Assembly (NCBI RefSeq): GCF_910584445.1
Contig: NZ_CAJUBO010000002.1
Coordinates: 19,286-83,285, forward strand
DNA: 64,000 nt
Direction of reading: 5' to 3'
Origin: an uncultured Desulfovibrio sp.
Lineage (GTDB): Bacteria; Desulfobacterota; Desulfovibrionia; Desulfovibrionales; Desulfovibrionaceae
A program made the translations under genes and the position numbers. This document shows, one piece after another, positions 40,902 through 48,806 of this stretch (the stretch's first letter is position 1; each line of letters opens with the position of its first letter). Under the pieces are notes generated by a model. It was given only the letters and a program-made list of their open reading frames with translations, ran no database searches and was not told where the DNA came from.

Positions 40902-41867
40902 ATGGTGAAAAAACTGCGTTTTCTGTTCCTGGCGTTCTGGGTCGCCTGTGTGTGCGTCGTCGGCTGCGGCGCTTCCGCGACCGTCCGCGCGGCCCAGCTG
41001 AACAAGGTGGCGGCGGTGGTCAACGGTCAGGTCATCACCATGTTCGATCTTCAGAAAGAATCCCTGCCGGAACTGGCCCGCGCCAGGCTCAACCCCAATG
41101 ACCCCGCGCAGGCCAAGGCCGTGGATGCGGTCTTCCGCAAGGTGCTTGACCTGATGATCATGGACATCCTCATTGCCCAGGAGGCGAAGCGCCTCAAGAT
41201 CGCCGTCAGCCCCGGCGAGGTGGACAACGAACTCAAGCGCATGATGCAGGCGCGCAGGCTGACCAGGGAACAGTTTGAAGCGCAGCTGGCGCAACAGAAG
41301 ATCCCGCTGGCGACCATCCGGGCCAATATCGAGAAAAGTCTGCTCCGGCAGAAGGTCATGGGCATGGAGGTCGGCCGGCGCGTGGTGGTGACGCCGGACG
41401 AGATCAAGGCGTATTACGAGGCCCACAAGGACACCATGTTCGACCGCAACGGACTGCACATGGGGGTCCTTGTCTATGCGCCCAATGTCAATGCCGCCTC
41501 CATCGCGGCCCAGATAAAGTCCGGCAAGCTGACCTTCGAGGAAGCGGCGGCCAGGTATTCCATCGCGCCCAACAAGGAAAAGGGCGGTGATATGGGACCC
41601 GTGGAATGGGACAGGCTCAATCCTGAATGGGAGGGGCGCCTCACCAGGATGAAGCCCGGGGACGTGACCGAGCTTTTTGACCTTCAGGGCCGCAAGGCCC
41701 AGGTGCATCTGTTCCGCCCGGGTGGCGGCGCCGAAAAGCCGCTCACCCTGGAGCAGGCAACCCCGCAGATCGACGCCATCCTGCGCCAGCCCAAGGCCAG
41801 AGACCGCTTTGAAGACTATTCCGGCCAGTTGCGGGAAAAGGCCGTCATCGACATCAGGCTCAAATAG
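40902..41867 (+). CDS. surA: SurA-like periplasmic peptidyl-prolyl isomerase/chaperone
   Basis: 321 residues, AAGGAG 5 nt upstream of the ATG. Signal sequence MVKKLRFLFLAFWVACVCVV with either cleavage at VRA-AQL or lipidation at Cys22. The SurA N-domain begins LNKVAAVVNGQVITMFDLQK; residues about 180-285 are one parvulin domain (HMGVLVYAPNVNAASIAAQI, LTFEEAAARYSIAPNKEKGG, DMGPVEWDRL). Folds outer-membrane proteins in the periplasm. Unlike enterobacterial SurA there is one, not two, PPIase domains. Confidence 0.88.
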   Translation: MVKKLRFLFLAFWVACVCVVGCGASATVRAAQLNKVAAVVNGQVITMFDLQKESLPELARARLNPNDPAQAKAVDAVFRKVLDLMIMDILIAQEAKRLKIAVSPGEVDNELKRMMQARRLTREQFEAQLAQQKIPLATIRANIEKSLLRQKVMGMEVGRRVVVTPDEIKAYYEAHKDTMFDRNGLHMGVLVYAPNVNAASIAAQIKSGKLTFEEAAARYSIAPNKEKGGDMGPVEWDRLNPEWEGRLTRMKPGDVTELFDLQGRKAQVHLFRPGGGAEKPLTLEQATPQIDAILRQPKARDRFEDYSGQLREKAVIDIRLK

Positions 41868-41936
41868 GCCCGCGCGCGATCTGCCGTCGCACGGCCGACA
41901 CGCGCGAAACCTCTGTCGCAGCGGCGAGGGGAAGCA

Positions 41937-42959
41937 ATGACATTTGACGAACTGGGCGCGGCGCTGCGCGCCGAACGCGAGCGGCGCGGCCTGCGCATCG
42001 AGGACGCCGCCGACCACCTCAAGATCAGCGCGCGGCATCTTCGCGCCCTGGAAGAGGGGGATGGCGACTCCCTGCCGCATCCCGCCTATGCGCGGGGCTT
42101 TATCCGTTCCTATGCGGCGTATCTTGGCATCTCGTCCGAAGAGATCCATGACGCGCTCACGGCCATGACGCCCGGCGATGCTGTCCCGCAGCCGCCTGCC
42201 TTTGCTCCGGAAACGGCGCCAAGTGAACGGCGGAGCGGCAGGGGCGGTGTCCTGTTCGTGCTGGTCCTGGCCCTGCTGGCCGGAACCGGCTATGCCGTGT
42301 GGCACTGGGGCGTGCCCGCGTTTTCCGGCCTGGAGGAGCGCCGTCTGGCGCAGCCTTCGCCGCCGCTTACGTCCGCGCGGCCGGCGCCCCCATCCGGGGC
42401 GGAGATCGCAGCAAAAAGCGCGGCGCGCCAGGAGATTCAGGGCGCTCCGGCAGCCGGTCCCGGGGCCTCTCCAGAGCGGCGTGACGCCCCGGCAGAGGCC
42501 GCCGGGCAGAGCGCGGCCCAGGCGGACCCCTTGCGCGCGCAGGCCGGGCAGCCTGCCGGCGCGCCGGCTTCCGCGTCACGGCAGGAGCGCGCGGATGCGC
42601 CTTCGCCCTCTGCCGCGCAGCCGGATGCCGTCGGCGCGGGGGACGCCGCCGACAGGGGCGCCGCGGAAGCGGCTCCCGCGGCGGCGACGGGTGACGGGGC
42701 GGCAGTTCCCGGTCAGCACAAGGTCATCATCACGGCCACGGAAGAATGCTGGATCCATTCCAACGCGGACAAGACCGACACGCGGCAGTTCTCCTTACGC
42801 AAGGGGGACACCTTTGCCCTGACCTTTGCCCGGAGCCTGGAGCTGAAACTGGGCAATGCCGGGGGCGTGCGCCTTCGCTATGATGGGCAGAGCCTGCCGC
42901 CGCCCGGGCAGTCGGGCCAGGTGAAGACCCTGACGTTTCCGCCGCAATCCGGACAGTGA
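41937..42959 (+). CDS. RodZ-like helix-turn-helix membrane protein
   Basis: 340 residues. Residues 1-75 form an HTH_25 domain (LGAALRAERERRGLRIEDAA, HPAYARGFIRSYAAYLGI), residues about 102-122 a single membrane span (GVLFVLVLALLAGTGYAVW), then a long Ala/Pro-rich periplasmic linker, and from about 258 a DUF4115/RodZ_C domain (HKVIITATEECWIHSNADK, SLRKGDTFALTFARSLELKL). RodZ links MreB to the membrane and keeps rod shape. Its place between surA and recO is typical of the lineage. Confidence 0.87.
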   Translation: MTFDELGAALRAERERRGLRIEDAADHLKISARHLRALEEGDGDSLPHPAYARGFIRSYAAYLGISSEEIHDALTAMTPGDAVPQPPAFAPETAPSERRSGRGGVLFVLVLALLAGTGYAVWHWGVPAFSGLEERRLAQPSPPLTSARPAPPSGAEIAAKSAARQEIQGAPAAGPGASPERRDAPAEAAGQSAAQADPLRAQAGQPAGAPASASRQERADAPSPSAAQPDAVGAGDAADRGAAEAAPAAATGDGAAVPGQHKVIITATEECWIHSNADKTDTRQFSLRKGDTFALTFARSLELKLGNAGGVRLRYDGQSLPPPGQSGQVKTLTFPPQSGQ

Positions 42960-43714
42960 GGGAGTGGATGGATGAAGCGGTGGTGCTGCGTATCGGGCAC
43001 TTCCGCGAGTCTGATCTCTGGTTGCGGCTCTTGTGCCGCGGCCGGGGCGCGCTCACCCTGTTCGCCTTCGGGGGCAGCCGCAGCCGTCGGCGTTTTTGCG
43101 GGTGTCTGGATGTCTTCAATACCCTGCATTGCCGGGTAAAGGTGTCGGGCCGGGGGGATTTTCTCAACCTGGAGGAGGCGGCGCTCCTCCGGGGTCCTCG
43201 GGATCTGCGGAATGACTGGCGGCGCATGGGGCTGGCGGTCAATTGCCTGCGGTTCCTTGAGGCGCTGGGCGTTGACGAGGAAGGCGCGGGCGAGTGTTTC
43301 GTCCTCCTAGAGGATCTGCGCGACGTTCTGGAGCGTGGGCGCGCGCTTCCGCAACTGCTGCCGCTTTTTTTCCGCCTGCGGCTGGCCGGGGCGCTGGGAT
43401 TTGCCCCCAATCTCGGGCATTGCGGCGTTTGCGGCGCAGAGTCCGGCGCGGAGTCCGTCTTTGTGGTGGACGAAGGGCGGCTTCTTTGCCCGCGTTGCCG
43501 GGCACTCCGTCCCTTGGCGGAGACGCGCTATTGCGTGGAGATCTCCCGGCGCGGACTTGACGTTTTGCGCGCCGTGCAGCAAACTTTTCCGTCCGCATGG
43601 CCGGTGGAGGCGCTTGCCGCGTCCGAGCGGCGCGCCTGCGCGCGGCTGATCGACGGCTTTGTCCAGTACCATCTGGGGCTTGCCTGGGAGAACGGCTATT
43701 TCCGCCGCGTATGA
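42956..43714 (+). CDS. recO: DNA repair protein RecO
   Basis: 252 residues from a GTG overlapping the rodZ-like stop (GTGA); an ATG four codons later is an alternative. N-terminal OB fold (EAVVLRIGHFRESDLWLRLL, TLFAFGGSRS), helical core, and a four-cysteine zinc site (CGVCGAESG ... LLCPRCRAL). RecO loads RecA onto SSB-coated DNA with RecR. Belongs to the mfd-rpsT run. Confidence 0.93.
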   Translation: MREWMDEAVVLRIGHFRESDLWLRLLCRGRGALTLFAFGGSRSRRRFCGCLDVFNTLHCRVKVSGRGDFLNLEEAALLRGPRDLRNDWRRMGLAVNCLRFLEALGVDEEGAGECFVLLEDLRDVLERGRALPQLLPLFFRLRLAGALGFAPNLGHCGVCGAESGAESVFVVDEGRLLCPRCRALRPLAETRYCVEISRRGLDVLRAVQQTFPSAWPVEALAASERRACARLIDGFVQYHLGLAWENGYFRRV

Positions 43715-43786
43715 CGCGTCCATCGTCGTGGTGTGCGGAACCTGTCCGCGGGCACTATCGGGGAGCAGAGCGCAAGAGGAAGAGCT

Positions 43787-44668
43787 ATGTATTTTCAGGA
43801 CGTCATCCTTACCCTCCAGCAGTACTGGGCCAACCAGGGCTGCGTCATCGAGCAGCCTTCCGGCGTCGAATGCGGCGCGGGCACGTTCAATCCGAGTACC
43901 TTTTTGCGCGTGCTCGGGCCGGAACCGTGGAAAGTGGCCTATGTGGAACCCTCCCGCCGGCCCACGGACGGCCGTTACGGCGAAAATCCCAACCGGCTCC
44001 AGCGGTATTTCCAGTTCCAGGTGATCCTCAAGCCGTCACCGGACGATGTGCAGGAGCTGTATCTGCAAAGTCTCGCGGCATTGGGCATTGACCCGGCCAC
44101 CCATGATATCCGCTTTGTGGAGGACGACTGGGAATCGCCCACCCTGGGCGCCTGGGGCCTGGGCTGGGAGGTCTGGCTCAACGGCATGGAAGTGAGCCAG
44201 TTCACCTATTTCCAGCAGGTGGGCGGCATCGACCTTGCCCCCGTCAGCGTGGAACTCACCTACGGTCTCGAACGCCTCGCCATGTATCTTCAGGGCGTGG
44301 AATCCGTCTATGACCTGCGCTGGAACAGGGACGTCACCTACGGCCACATCTACCATCAGAACGAAGTGGAGCAGTCCTGCCACAATTTCGAGGCCAGCAA
44401 TGCGGACATGCTCCTGCGGCAGTTCAATGATTTCGAGGGCGAATGCAAGGCCATGCTGGAGCTTGATCTGCCCTGGCCCGCCTATGACTACTGCCTGAAG
44501 TGTTCCCACACCTTCAATCTTCTTGATGCCCGCGGGGCCATTTCCATCACCGAACGCACCGGCTATATCGGCAGAGTGCGCGCGCTCGCCGCCGGGGTGG
44601 CCGCCCGCTACGTCGCGCAGCGCGAGCGGCAGGGCTATCCGCTGCTCACTGAAACGGCGGGGAGGTAA
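43787..44668 (+). CDS. glyQ: Glycyl-tRNA synthetase alpha subunit
   Basis: 293 residues from the ATG at 43787 (AGAGGAAGAGCT upstream). Begins MYFQDVILTLQQYWANQGCV, with IEQPSGVECGAGTFNPSTFL, VEPSRRPTDGRYGENPNRLQ and CLKCSHTFNLLDARGAISIT, all diagnostic of the alpha subunit that carries the catalytic site of the bacterial alpha2beta2 type. Followed after 3 nt by glyS. Confidence 0.97.
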   Translation: MYFQDVILTLQQYWANQGCVIEQPSGVECGAGTFNPSTFLRVLGPEPWKVAYVEPSRRPTDGRYGENPNRLQRYFQFQVILKPSPDDVQELYLQSLAALGIDPATHDIRFVEDDWESPTLGAWGLGWEVWLNGMEVSQFTYFQQVGGIDLAPVSVELTYGLERLAMYLQGVESVYDLRWNRDVTYGHIYHQNEVEQSCHNFEASNADMLLRQFNDFEGECKAMLELDLPWPAYDYCLKCSHTFNLLDARGAISITERTGYIGRVRALAAGVAARYVAQRERQGYPLLTETAGR

Positions 44669-44671
44669 AGC

Positions 44672-46756
44672 ATGGCGACCTTTGTGCTGGAGATCGGCAG
44701 CGAGGAACTGCCGGCCCGTTTTCTGCCCGGCGAAGAGGCCGAACTGGCCGCCCGCATGACCGCAGCCCTTGACAAGGCCGCCCTCGCGCACGGGGCCTTG
44801 CGCGTCCTGAGCACGCCCCGGCGCGCCGTGGTCGTGATCGACGATCTCGATCCCGTCCAGTCCGAACGCGAAGAAGTGGTCGTGGGACCGCCCGCCCGCG
44901 TGGCCTACGGCCCTGACGGCGCTCCCACCAGGGCGCTGGAAAGCTTTGCGCGCGCCAATGGCGTTGAGCTGGCGGAAGTCTATCGCACAGGGACCGAAAA
45001 GGGCGAGTATGTGGCCGTACGCAAACGCACGGGCGGCGCCTCCGCCGGCGAACTGCTGGCGGAGATCTGCCCGGAGGTCATCCAGGCATTGCCGTTTGCC
45101 AAGCGTATGCGCTGGGGCGCGCATTCCCTGGCGTATGCGCGGCCCCTGCGCTGGATACTGGCCCTGCTCGATGATGAGGTGGTGCCGTTCAGCGTGGGGC
45201 ATCTCCGCTCCGGCAGGGAGACCTGGGGGCACCGGGTCCATGGCGCCGGACCGCACAGCGTGCCCCGCGCAAGCGAGTATTTCCGCGTTGTGGAAACGGC
45301 CGGAGGCATCGTGGCGGACCCGGCCAGGCGCCGGAAGATCATTATTGATGGCGGCAATGCCCAGGCCGCCGGCGTCGGCGGCACCGTCGTCTGGAAGGAG
45401 AGCCTGCTCGACGAGGTGCAGGGGCTTGTGGAACATCCCGTGCCCTTGCTGGCGGATTTTGACCCCGCCTATCTGGAGGTTCCGGCCGAGGTGCTCCTGA
45501 CCAGCATGGAGAGCCATCAGAAGAGCTTCGGCATCCAGGGGGAAGACGGCGGCCTGTTGCCGCATTTCCTCACTGTGCTCAATCTCACGCCCCGCGATAT
45601 GTCCACGGTCAAGCGCGGCTGGGAGCGGGTGCTGCGGGCGCGCCTTGAGGACGCCCGCTTCTTCTGGCGCGCGGATTCGCGCGAAAACTTCGACACCTGG
45701 CTGGAAAAGCTGGACCACGTCATTTTTATCGGGCCGCTGGGTAGCATGGGCGACAAGACGCGCCGTCTCGAAGCCCTGTGCCGCTGGCTCGCGGAGTTCG
45801 TCCCCGGGGCGGACCCGTCCCTGGCCGCCAGGGCGGGGCGGCTTTCCAAGGCCGACCTCGTGAGCGGCATGGTGGGCGAATTCGATACGCTTCAGGGGAT
45901 CATGGGCGGCATCTATGCGGCCAACAAGGGCGAGGCGCCGGAAGTGGCGGCGGCGCTCCGGGAGCAGTATCTGCCGGCCGGGCCGGATTCGCCCACGCCG
46001 CAAAGCCTGACCGGCGCCCTGCTTTCCCTGGCGGACAAGGCGGATACCCTGGCGGGCTGCTTCGGGTTGAACAAGGTTCCCACAGGCGCAGCCGACCCCA
46101 ACGGACTCAGGCGCTGCGCGCTCGGTATCATCCGCATCCTGCTGGCGTTTGACCTCAGGCTGAATGTGCGCCGTCTTTTTGCCAAGGCCCGCGAACTTTA
46201 TGGCGAGAAGCGCTGGAAGCTTGCGCCTGACGCGGCGCTGGAAAAGCTCATGGAATTTTTCCGGGGCAGACTGCGCCAGTATTTTCTCAGCCAGGGGCAG
46301 GATACGATCCTGGTTGACGCGGCCCTGGGCGCGGGCGTGGACGATGTGCCCGCGTGCGCCGCGCGGCTTGCGGCCCTGACGGCATTTGTCCGGGAGGGGG
46401 AGAACCAGGGGGCGCTTCTGGCCTTCAAGCGGGTGGACAATATCATCCGCAAGCAGGCCGGCAAGGAAACCGTTCCCGACCAGTGGGACGACACCCTCTT
46501 GCGCGAACCTGCGGAACAGGCGCTCGGCGCCGCCCTGGCGCGCGCCCTTCCCGAGGTGGATGCCCTGCTGGCCGCCGGCGACATGGCGGGGGCATTGCGC
46601 CGCCTTGCGGAGCTGCGCCCCGCGGTGGATGCTTTTTTTGACGGCGTCATGGTCATGTGCGAGGATGCCGCCCTGCGCGGCAACCGGCTCGCCCTGTTAC
46701 GGGCGCTCGGCGCGCGTGTGGCGCGCGTGGCCGACATTGCGGCCCTGCAGATCTGA
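44672..46756 (+). CDS. glyS: Glycyl-tRNA synthetase beta subunit
   Basis: 694 residues. Begins MATFVLEIGSEELPARFLPG; further signatures are MRWGAHSLAYARPLRWILAL, LTSMESHQKSFGI, RLEDARFFWRADSRENFDTW and DKADTLAGCFGLNKVPTG. The C-terminal region includes the DALR-like anticodon-binding fold and the HD-related domain. Completes the heterotetrameric synthetase with GlyQ. Confidence 0.97.
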   Translation: MATFVLEIGSEELPARFLPGEEAELAARMTAALDKAALAHGALRVLSTPRRAVVVIDDLDPVQSEREEVVVGPPARVAYGPDGAPTRALESFARANGVELAEVYRTGTEKGEYVAVRKRTGGASAGELLAEICPEVIQALPFAKRMRWGAHSLAYARPLRWILALLDDEVVPFSVGHLRSGRETWGHRVHGAGPHSVPRASEYFRVVETAGGIVADPARRRKIIIDGGNAQAAGVGGTVVWKESLLDEVQGLVEHPVPLLADFDPAYLEVPAEVLLTSMESHQKSFGIQGEDGGLLPHFLTVLNLTPRDMSTVKRGWERVLRARLEDARFFWRADSRENFDTWLEKLDHVIFIGPLGSMGDKTRRLEALCRWLAEFVPGADPSLAARAGRLSKADLVSGMVGEFDTLQGIMGGIYAANKGEAPEVAAALREQYLPAGPDSPTPQSLTGALLSLADKADTLAGCFGLNKVPTGAADPNGLRRCALGIIRILLAFDLRLNVRRLFAKARELYGEKRWKLAPDAALEKLMEFFRGRLRQYFLSQGQDTILVDAALGAGVDDVPACAARLAALTAFVREGENQGALLAFKRVDNIIRKQAGKETVPDQWDDTLLREPAEQALGAALARALPEVDALLAAGDMAGALRRLAELRPAVDAFFDGVMVMCEDAALRGNRLALLRALGARVARVADIAALQI

Positions 46757-46783
46757 GCCTGGGGAGCGCGTGCGGAAAAGCGC

Positions 46784-46812
46784 TTGACAAGCCGCAGAGA
46801 TGCGGATAAAAA
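46784..46812 (+). promoter_or_regulatory. Sigma-70 promoter of rpsT
   Basis: TTGACA (46784-46789), 17-nt spacer, TAAAAA (46807-46812), about 110 nt before the rpsT start. Confidence 0.65.
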
Positions 46813-46920
46813 CTCTGTTTCGTATTTCTGACAACGACTTCGCGGCATACGCCGCGTGCGGAACTGCAGATTGCGCGGGCTTGTCCCCGGCGGCGGCAGC
46901 GCAAAGAGTGGAGGAAGAAC

Positions 46921-47190
46921 GTGGCAAATCATAAATCCGCCATCAAGCGGCACAAGCAGAGCCTCAAGCGGGCGGCCCGCAACCGCGCGGCGCGCACCCG
47001 CGTCAAGAACGCCGTCAAGAACGTCCGCGCCGCCATCCAGGGCAATGACAAGAATCTGGCCCAGACGGCACTGGGCGAGGCTTCTTCCGTGCTTGCCAAG
47101 GCTGCCGGAAAGGGCGCCCTGCACTGGAAAAAGGCTGCCCGCAAAATTTCCCGCCTTGCCAAGGCCGTCAATGCTCTTGGCGCGGAATAG
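46921..47190 (+). CDS. rpsT: 30S ribosomal protein S20
   Basis: 89 residues from a GTG start preceded by GGAGGAAGAAC. The sequence ANHKSAIKRHKQSLKRAARN, then RAARTRVKNAVKNVRAAIQG and LGEASSVLAKAAGKGALHWK is standard S20: basic three-helix bundle binding 16S rRNA. The GTG start matters because no nearby ATG exists in frame. Confidence 0.96.
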   Translation: MANHKSAIKRHKQSLKRAARNRAARTRVKNAVKNVRAAIQGNDKNLAQTALGEASSVLAKAAGKGALHWKKAARKISRLAKAVNALGAE

Positions 47191-47209
47191 CGGAGTCTGA
47201 TTTTTTTTC

Positions 47210-47238
47210 TTGACAGCCGGAGCCGTCAGGATTAAACA
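47210..47238 (+). promoter_or_regulatory. Sigma-70 promoter of tRNA-Arg
   Basis: TTGACA (47210-47215), 17-nt spacer, TAAACA (47233-47238); the tRNA begins 11 nt downstream. Confidence 0.7.
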
Positions 47239-47248
47239 GTTTTCTTAC

Positions 47249-47325
47249 GCGCCCGTAGCTCAGCTGGATAGAGCACCAGGCTACGAACCTGTAGGTCAGG
47301 AGTTCGAATCTCTTCGGGCGCGCCA
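47249..47325 (+). tRNA. tRNA-Arg (anticodon ACG)
   Basis: 77 nt with acceptor GCGCCCG/CGGGCGC, D arm GCTC/GAGC, anticodon loop CTACGAA (ACG), T arm AGGAG-TTCGAAT-CTCTT and encoded CCA. The anticodon stem CCAGG/CCTGT has one C-T mismatch at its outer end. The 3' 45 nt are repeated exactly at 47916-47960. Confidence 0.97.
47281..47325 (+). repeat. Left copy of 45-bp direct repeat (attachment-site-like)
   Basis: The tRNA-Arg segment from the anticodon loop (CTACGAACC...) to CCA. Identical, base for base, to 47916-47960. Confidence 0.9.
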
Positions 47326-47333
47326 ATAATTTC

Positions 47334-47367
47334 AGGCACTTGCGGTAGCCGCCGCAAGTGCCTTTTT
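47334..47367 (+). terminator. Terminator directly after tRNA-Arg
   Basis: AGGCACTTGCGG (47334-47345) pairs perfectly with CCGCAAGTGCCT (47352-47363), then TTTTT. A diverged copy with the same downstream TTTGTATGAAGAAA lies at 47967-48009. Confidence 0.85.
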
Positions 47368-47369
47368 GT

Positions 47370-47409
47370 ATGAAGAAAACCTCCCGCCTAGCGGGAGGTT
47401 TTCTTTCAT
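47370..47409. terminator. Long bidirectional hairpin
   Basis: GAAAACCTCCCGC (47375-47387), loop CTA, GCGGGAGGTTTTC (47391-47403), a 13-bp perfect stem extended to about 18 bp with one bulge; T-rich on both strands. Confidence 0.75.
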
Positions 47410-47415
47410 ACAACA

Positions 47416-47446
47416 AAAGGCCGGGGCCATTGTGGCCCCGGCCTTT
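47416..47446 (-). terminator. Terminator of the second microprotein operon
   Basis: AAAGGCCGGGGCCA / TGGCCCCGGCCTTT, 14-bp perfect stem with a 3-nt loop, 22 nt past the 28-aa gene stop on the minus strand. Confidence 0.75.
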
Positions 47447-47468
47447 CTATCAAGCTGTGTCGATGTGG

Positions 47469-47555
47469 CTATTTAAGCCAGCCGCGCTTGTAGCCGATAT
47501 ATACAAAGATGGCGGCTATGGTCATGATAAGGCCGATAGCGGTAGCTGTACTCAT
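47469..47555 (-). CDS. 28-aa single-span membrane microprotein (pair 2, gene B)
   Basis: ATG at 47555 with GGAGGTG 4 nt upstream opens MSTATAIGLIMTIAAIFVYI, ending GYKRGWLK. One hydrophobic span and a basic C-terminus, as in the 27-aa gene of pair 1. The start overlaps the stop of the 51-aa gene by 4 nt (ATGA). No family recognised. Confidence 0.65.
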   Translation of the reverse strand: MSTATAIGLIMTIAAIFVYIGYKRGWLK

Positions 47556-47707
47556 CTTTCACCTCCATGCAGGCGGGAGAACAAAAAGCCCAGAAAAATC
47601 AGCCACGCGCCCCAGAAAACGCCGATTCCCACAGTGGGTGACGCAACAACTGAACCAGCAAAAAGGGCGATACCCGTGGCCTGAAATGTCGTGATCCAGT
47701 ATTTCAT
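47552..47707 (-). CDS. 51-aa membrane microprotein (pair 2, gene A)
   Basis: ATG at 47707 with GGAG 7 nt upstream. Residues 1-51: short basic/aromatic N-terminus MKYWITTFQ, hydrophobic ATGIALFAGSVVAS, a turn with PTVG, hydrophobic IGVFWGAWLIFLGFLFS and tail RLHGGER. Layout, length, membrane pattern (a GIAL core, then a W-containing second span) and coupling to a second gene match the 53-aa gene at 2577-2738, although identity is low. Cargo of the tRNA-Arg islet. Confidence 0.65.
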   Translation of the reverse strand: MKYWITTFQATGIALFAGSVVASPTVGIGVFWGAWLIFLGFLFSRLHGGER

Positions 47708-47821
47708 TCCATGTCTCCAATGCCAAGGTATCCATTAATTTCGTTTCAGTCCAGCCCACGAGGAATCGCGGAATGTCAGAAACAAAATTCACGGATGCGG
47801 GAAGGTCGCTCTCTTTGTCAT

Positions 47822-47874
47822 GGGCACATATTTGGAGGGCGTTTGGGCACATTTGGCACATTTTTGGAAATGTG
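47822..47874. repeat. Three short iterons and a dyad in the islet
   Basis: GGGCACATATTTGG (47822-47835), GGGCACATTTGG (47845-47856) and GGCACATTTTTGG (47855-47867), closing with the perfect inverted repeat CACATTT-TTGG-AAATGTG (47857-47874). They look like arm-type or replication/regulator binding sites. Confidence 0.5.
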
Positions 47875-47888
47875 ATTATCTGTTAATT

Positions 47889-47910
47889 CACCAGGTTACA
47901 CACCTGTTCC
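47889..47910 (+). repeat. Diverged copy of the tRNA-Arg anticodon arm
   Basis: CACCAGG-TTACACA-CCTGT resembles the tRNA-Arg anticodon arm CACCAGG-CTACGAA-CCTGT (47274-47293), and lies just before the exact 45-bp repeat. Confidence 0.45.
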
Positions 47911-47915
47911 AAAGC

Positions 47916-47960
47916 CTACGAACCTGTAGGTCAGGAGTTCGAATCTCTTCGGGCGCGCCA
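47916..47960 (+). repeat. Right copy of 45-bp direct repeat (attachment-site-like)
   Basis: Exact copy of 47281-47325, 635 bp away. No D arm or 5' acceptor half, so it is not a functional tRNA. Confidence 0.9.
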
Positions 47961-48656
47961 TTTTTTGGCACCTGCGGCTATCCCGCGGGTGCCTCTTTGT
48001 ATGAAGAAAGTTTTCCCGCCAGGTGTTGGTCCCACATTGAAGGAGTGTGGCTGCTTTCATTGCCAAACCGCGCGAAAATATTTTTCGATATTTTCATCAG
48101 CAAAATGCTCTTCTGAACTAAAATGGCGGTGGAGACCGCCTTTTTTCTGCCTCACGATCGGGAGAAGTTGAGCTTTTCGGCTTAACGTGGGATATTTGGA
48201 CCGGCGCTGGGGTACGCCAGAGCCGACGGGGGAAACGGCAAGGCCAGGACGCTCGTTCCTCCACGGCATTCCCTGGCTGAGGCGCGGGTGCGACATGAGG
48301 AGGACATGGCTGCCGGCATCCTCCCCTGTATGGAGCATCACGTGTGGAAGGCTTGTCCTTCAGGGCATCGCGGATAAACCTGCCGGCGGCCTGACGTGCA
48401 AATGCGATGTTGCGGTATCCGTCATCCGGCAGCATCCGCAATGCTGGCGAATGGCGCGGAGCTGCTGTCGTTGCCGCCCGGCCGGGGCGCACGGTGTGGC
48501 AACTGCCGGCAACGCATGCGGGTATGGCACAGCGGGGAGCCACGCGCGAGCGACCGCTCTCATGCCCCACTGGGACAAGACGATGGTGGTGATCCATGAG
48601 CGATGCGAGAAAAACACGAAAAAAGGGGTCATGTTTCCATAACCCCTTGAAATATT
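47961..48656. other. Gene-free stretch between the islet and tRNA-Lys
   Basis: Begins with a terminator hairpin GGCACCTGCGG/CCGCGGGTGCC (47967-47993, then TCTTT), the probable original tRNA-Arg terminator. The rest has overlapping open frames on both strands with improbable composition (many R, C, P, H) and no recognisable domain; probably decayed coding or spacer DNA. Confidence 0.45.
48619..48649 (-). terminator. Terminator of tRNA-Lys
   Basis: Minus strand AAGGGGTTATG...ACCCCTT stem followed by TTTT, 8 nt past the tRNA 3' end. Confidence 0.75.
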
Positions 48657-48732
<76 letters not shown>

Positions 48733-48744
48733 GCAACAAGATGG

Positions 48745-48773
48745 GTTGTATTCAACCGTCGCATATTTGTCAA
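48745..48773 (-). promoter_or_regulatory. Sigma-70 promoter of tRNA-Lys
   Basis: Minus strand TTGACA (48773-48768), 17-nt spacer, TACAAC (48750-48745), 12 nt before the tRNA start. Confidence 0.65.
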
Positions 48774-48806
48774 ATGTTTTTTCGCCATTCTGAAAAAAAA
48801 CGCCGA

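Larger units (their letters stand above)
47326..47915. mobile_element. Tiny tRNA-Arg-integrated islet without its own recombinase
   Basis: The DNA between the two 45-bp copies. It holds three consecutive hairpins, a two-gene microprotein operon on the minus strand and a repeat-rich segment, but no recombinase, so it must be mobilised in trans, be a satellite, or be the leftover of a larger island. Confidence 0.65.

Noticed and set aside
48118..48642. Possible gene(s) between the tRNA-Arg islet and tRNA-Lys
   Set aside because: Open frames on both strands but Cys/Arg/Pro-rich with no start signals or domains.
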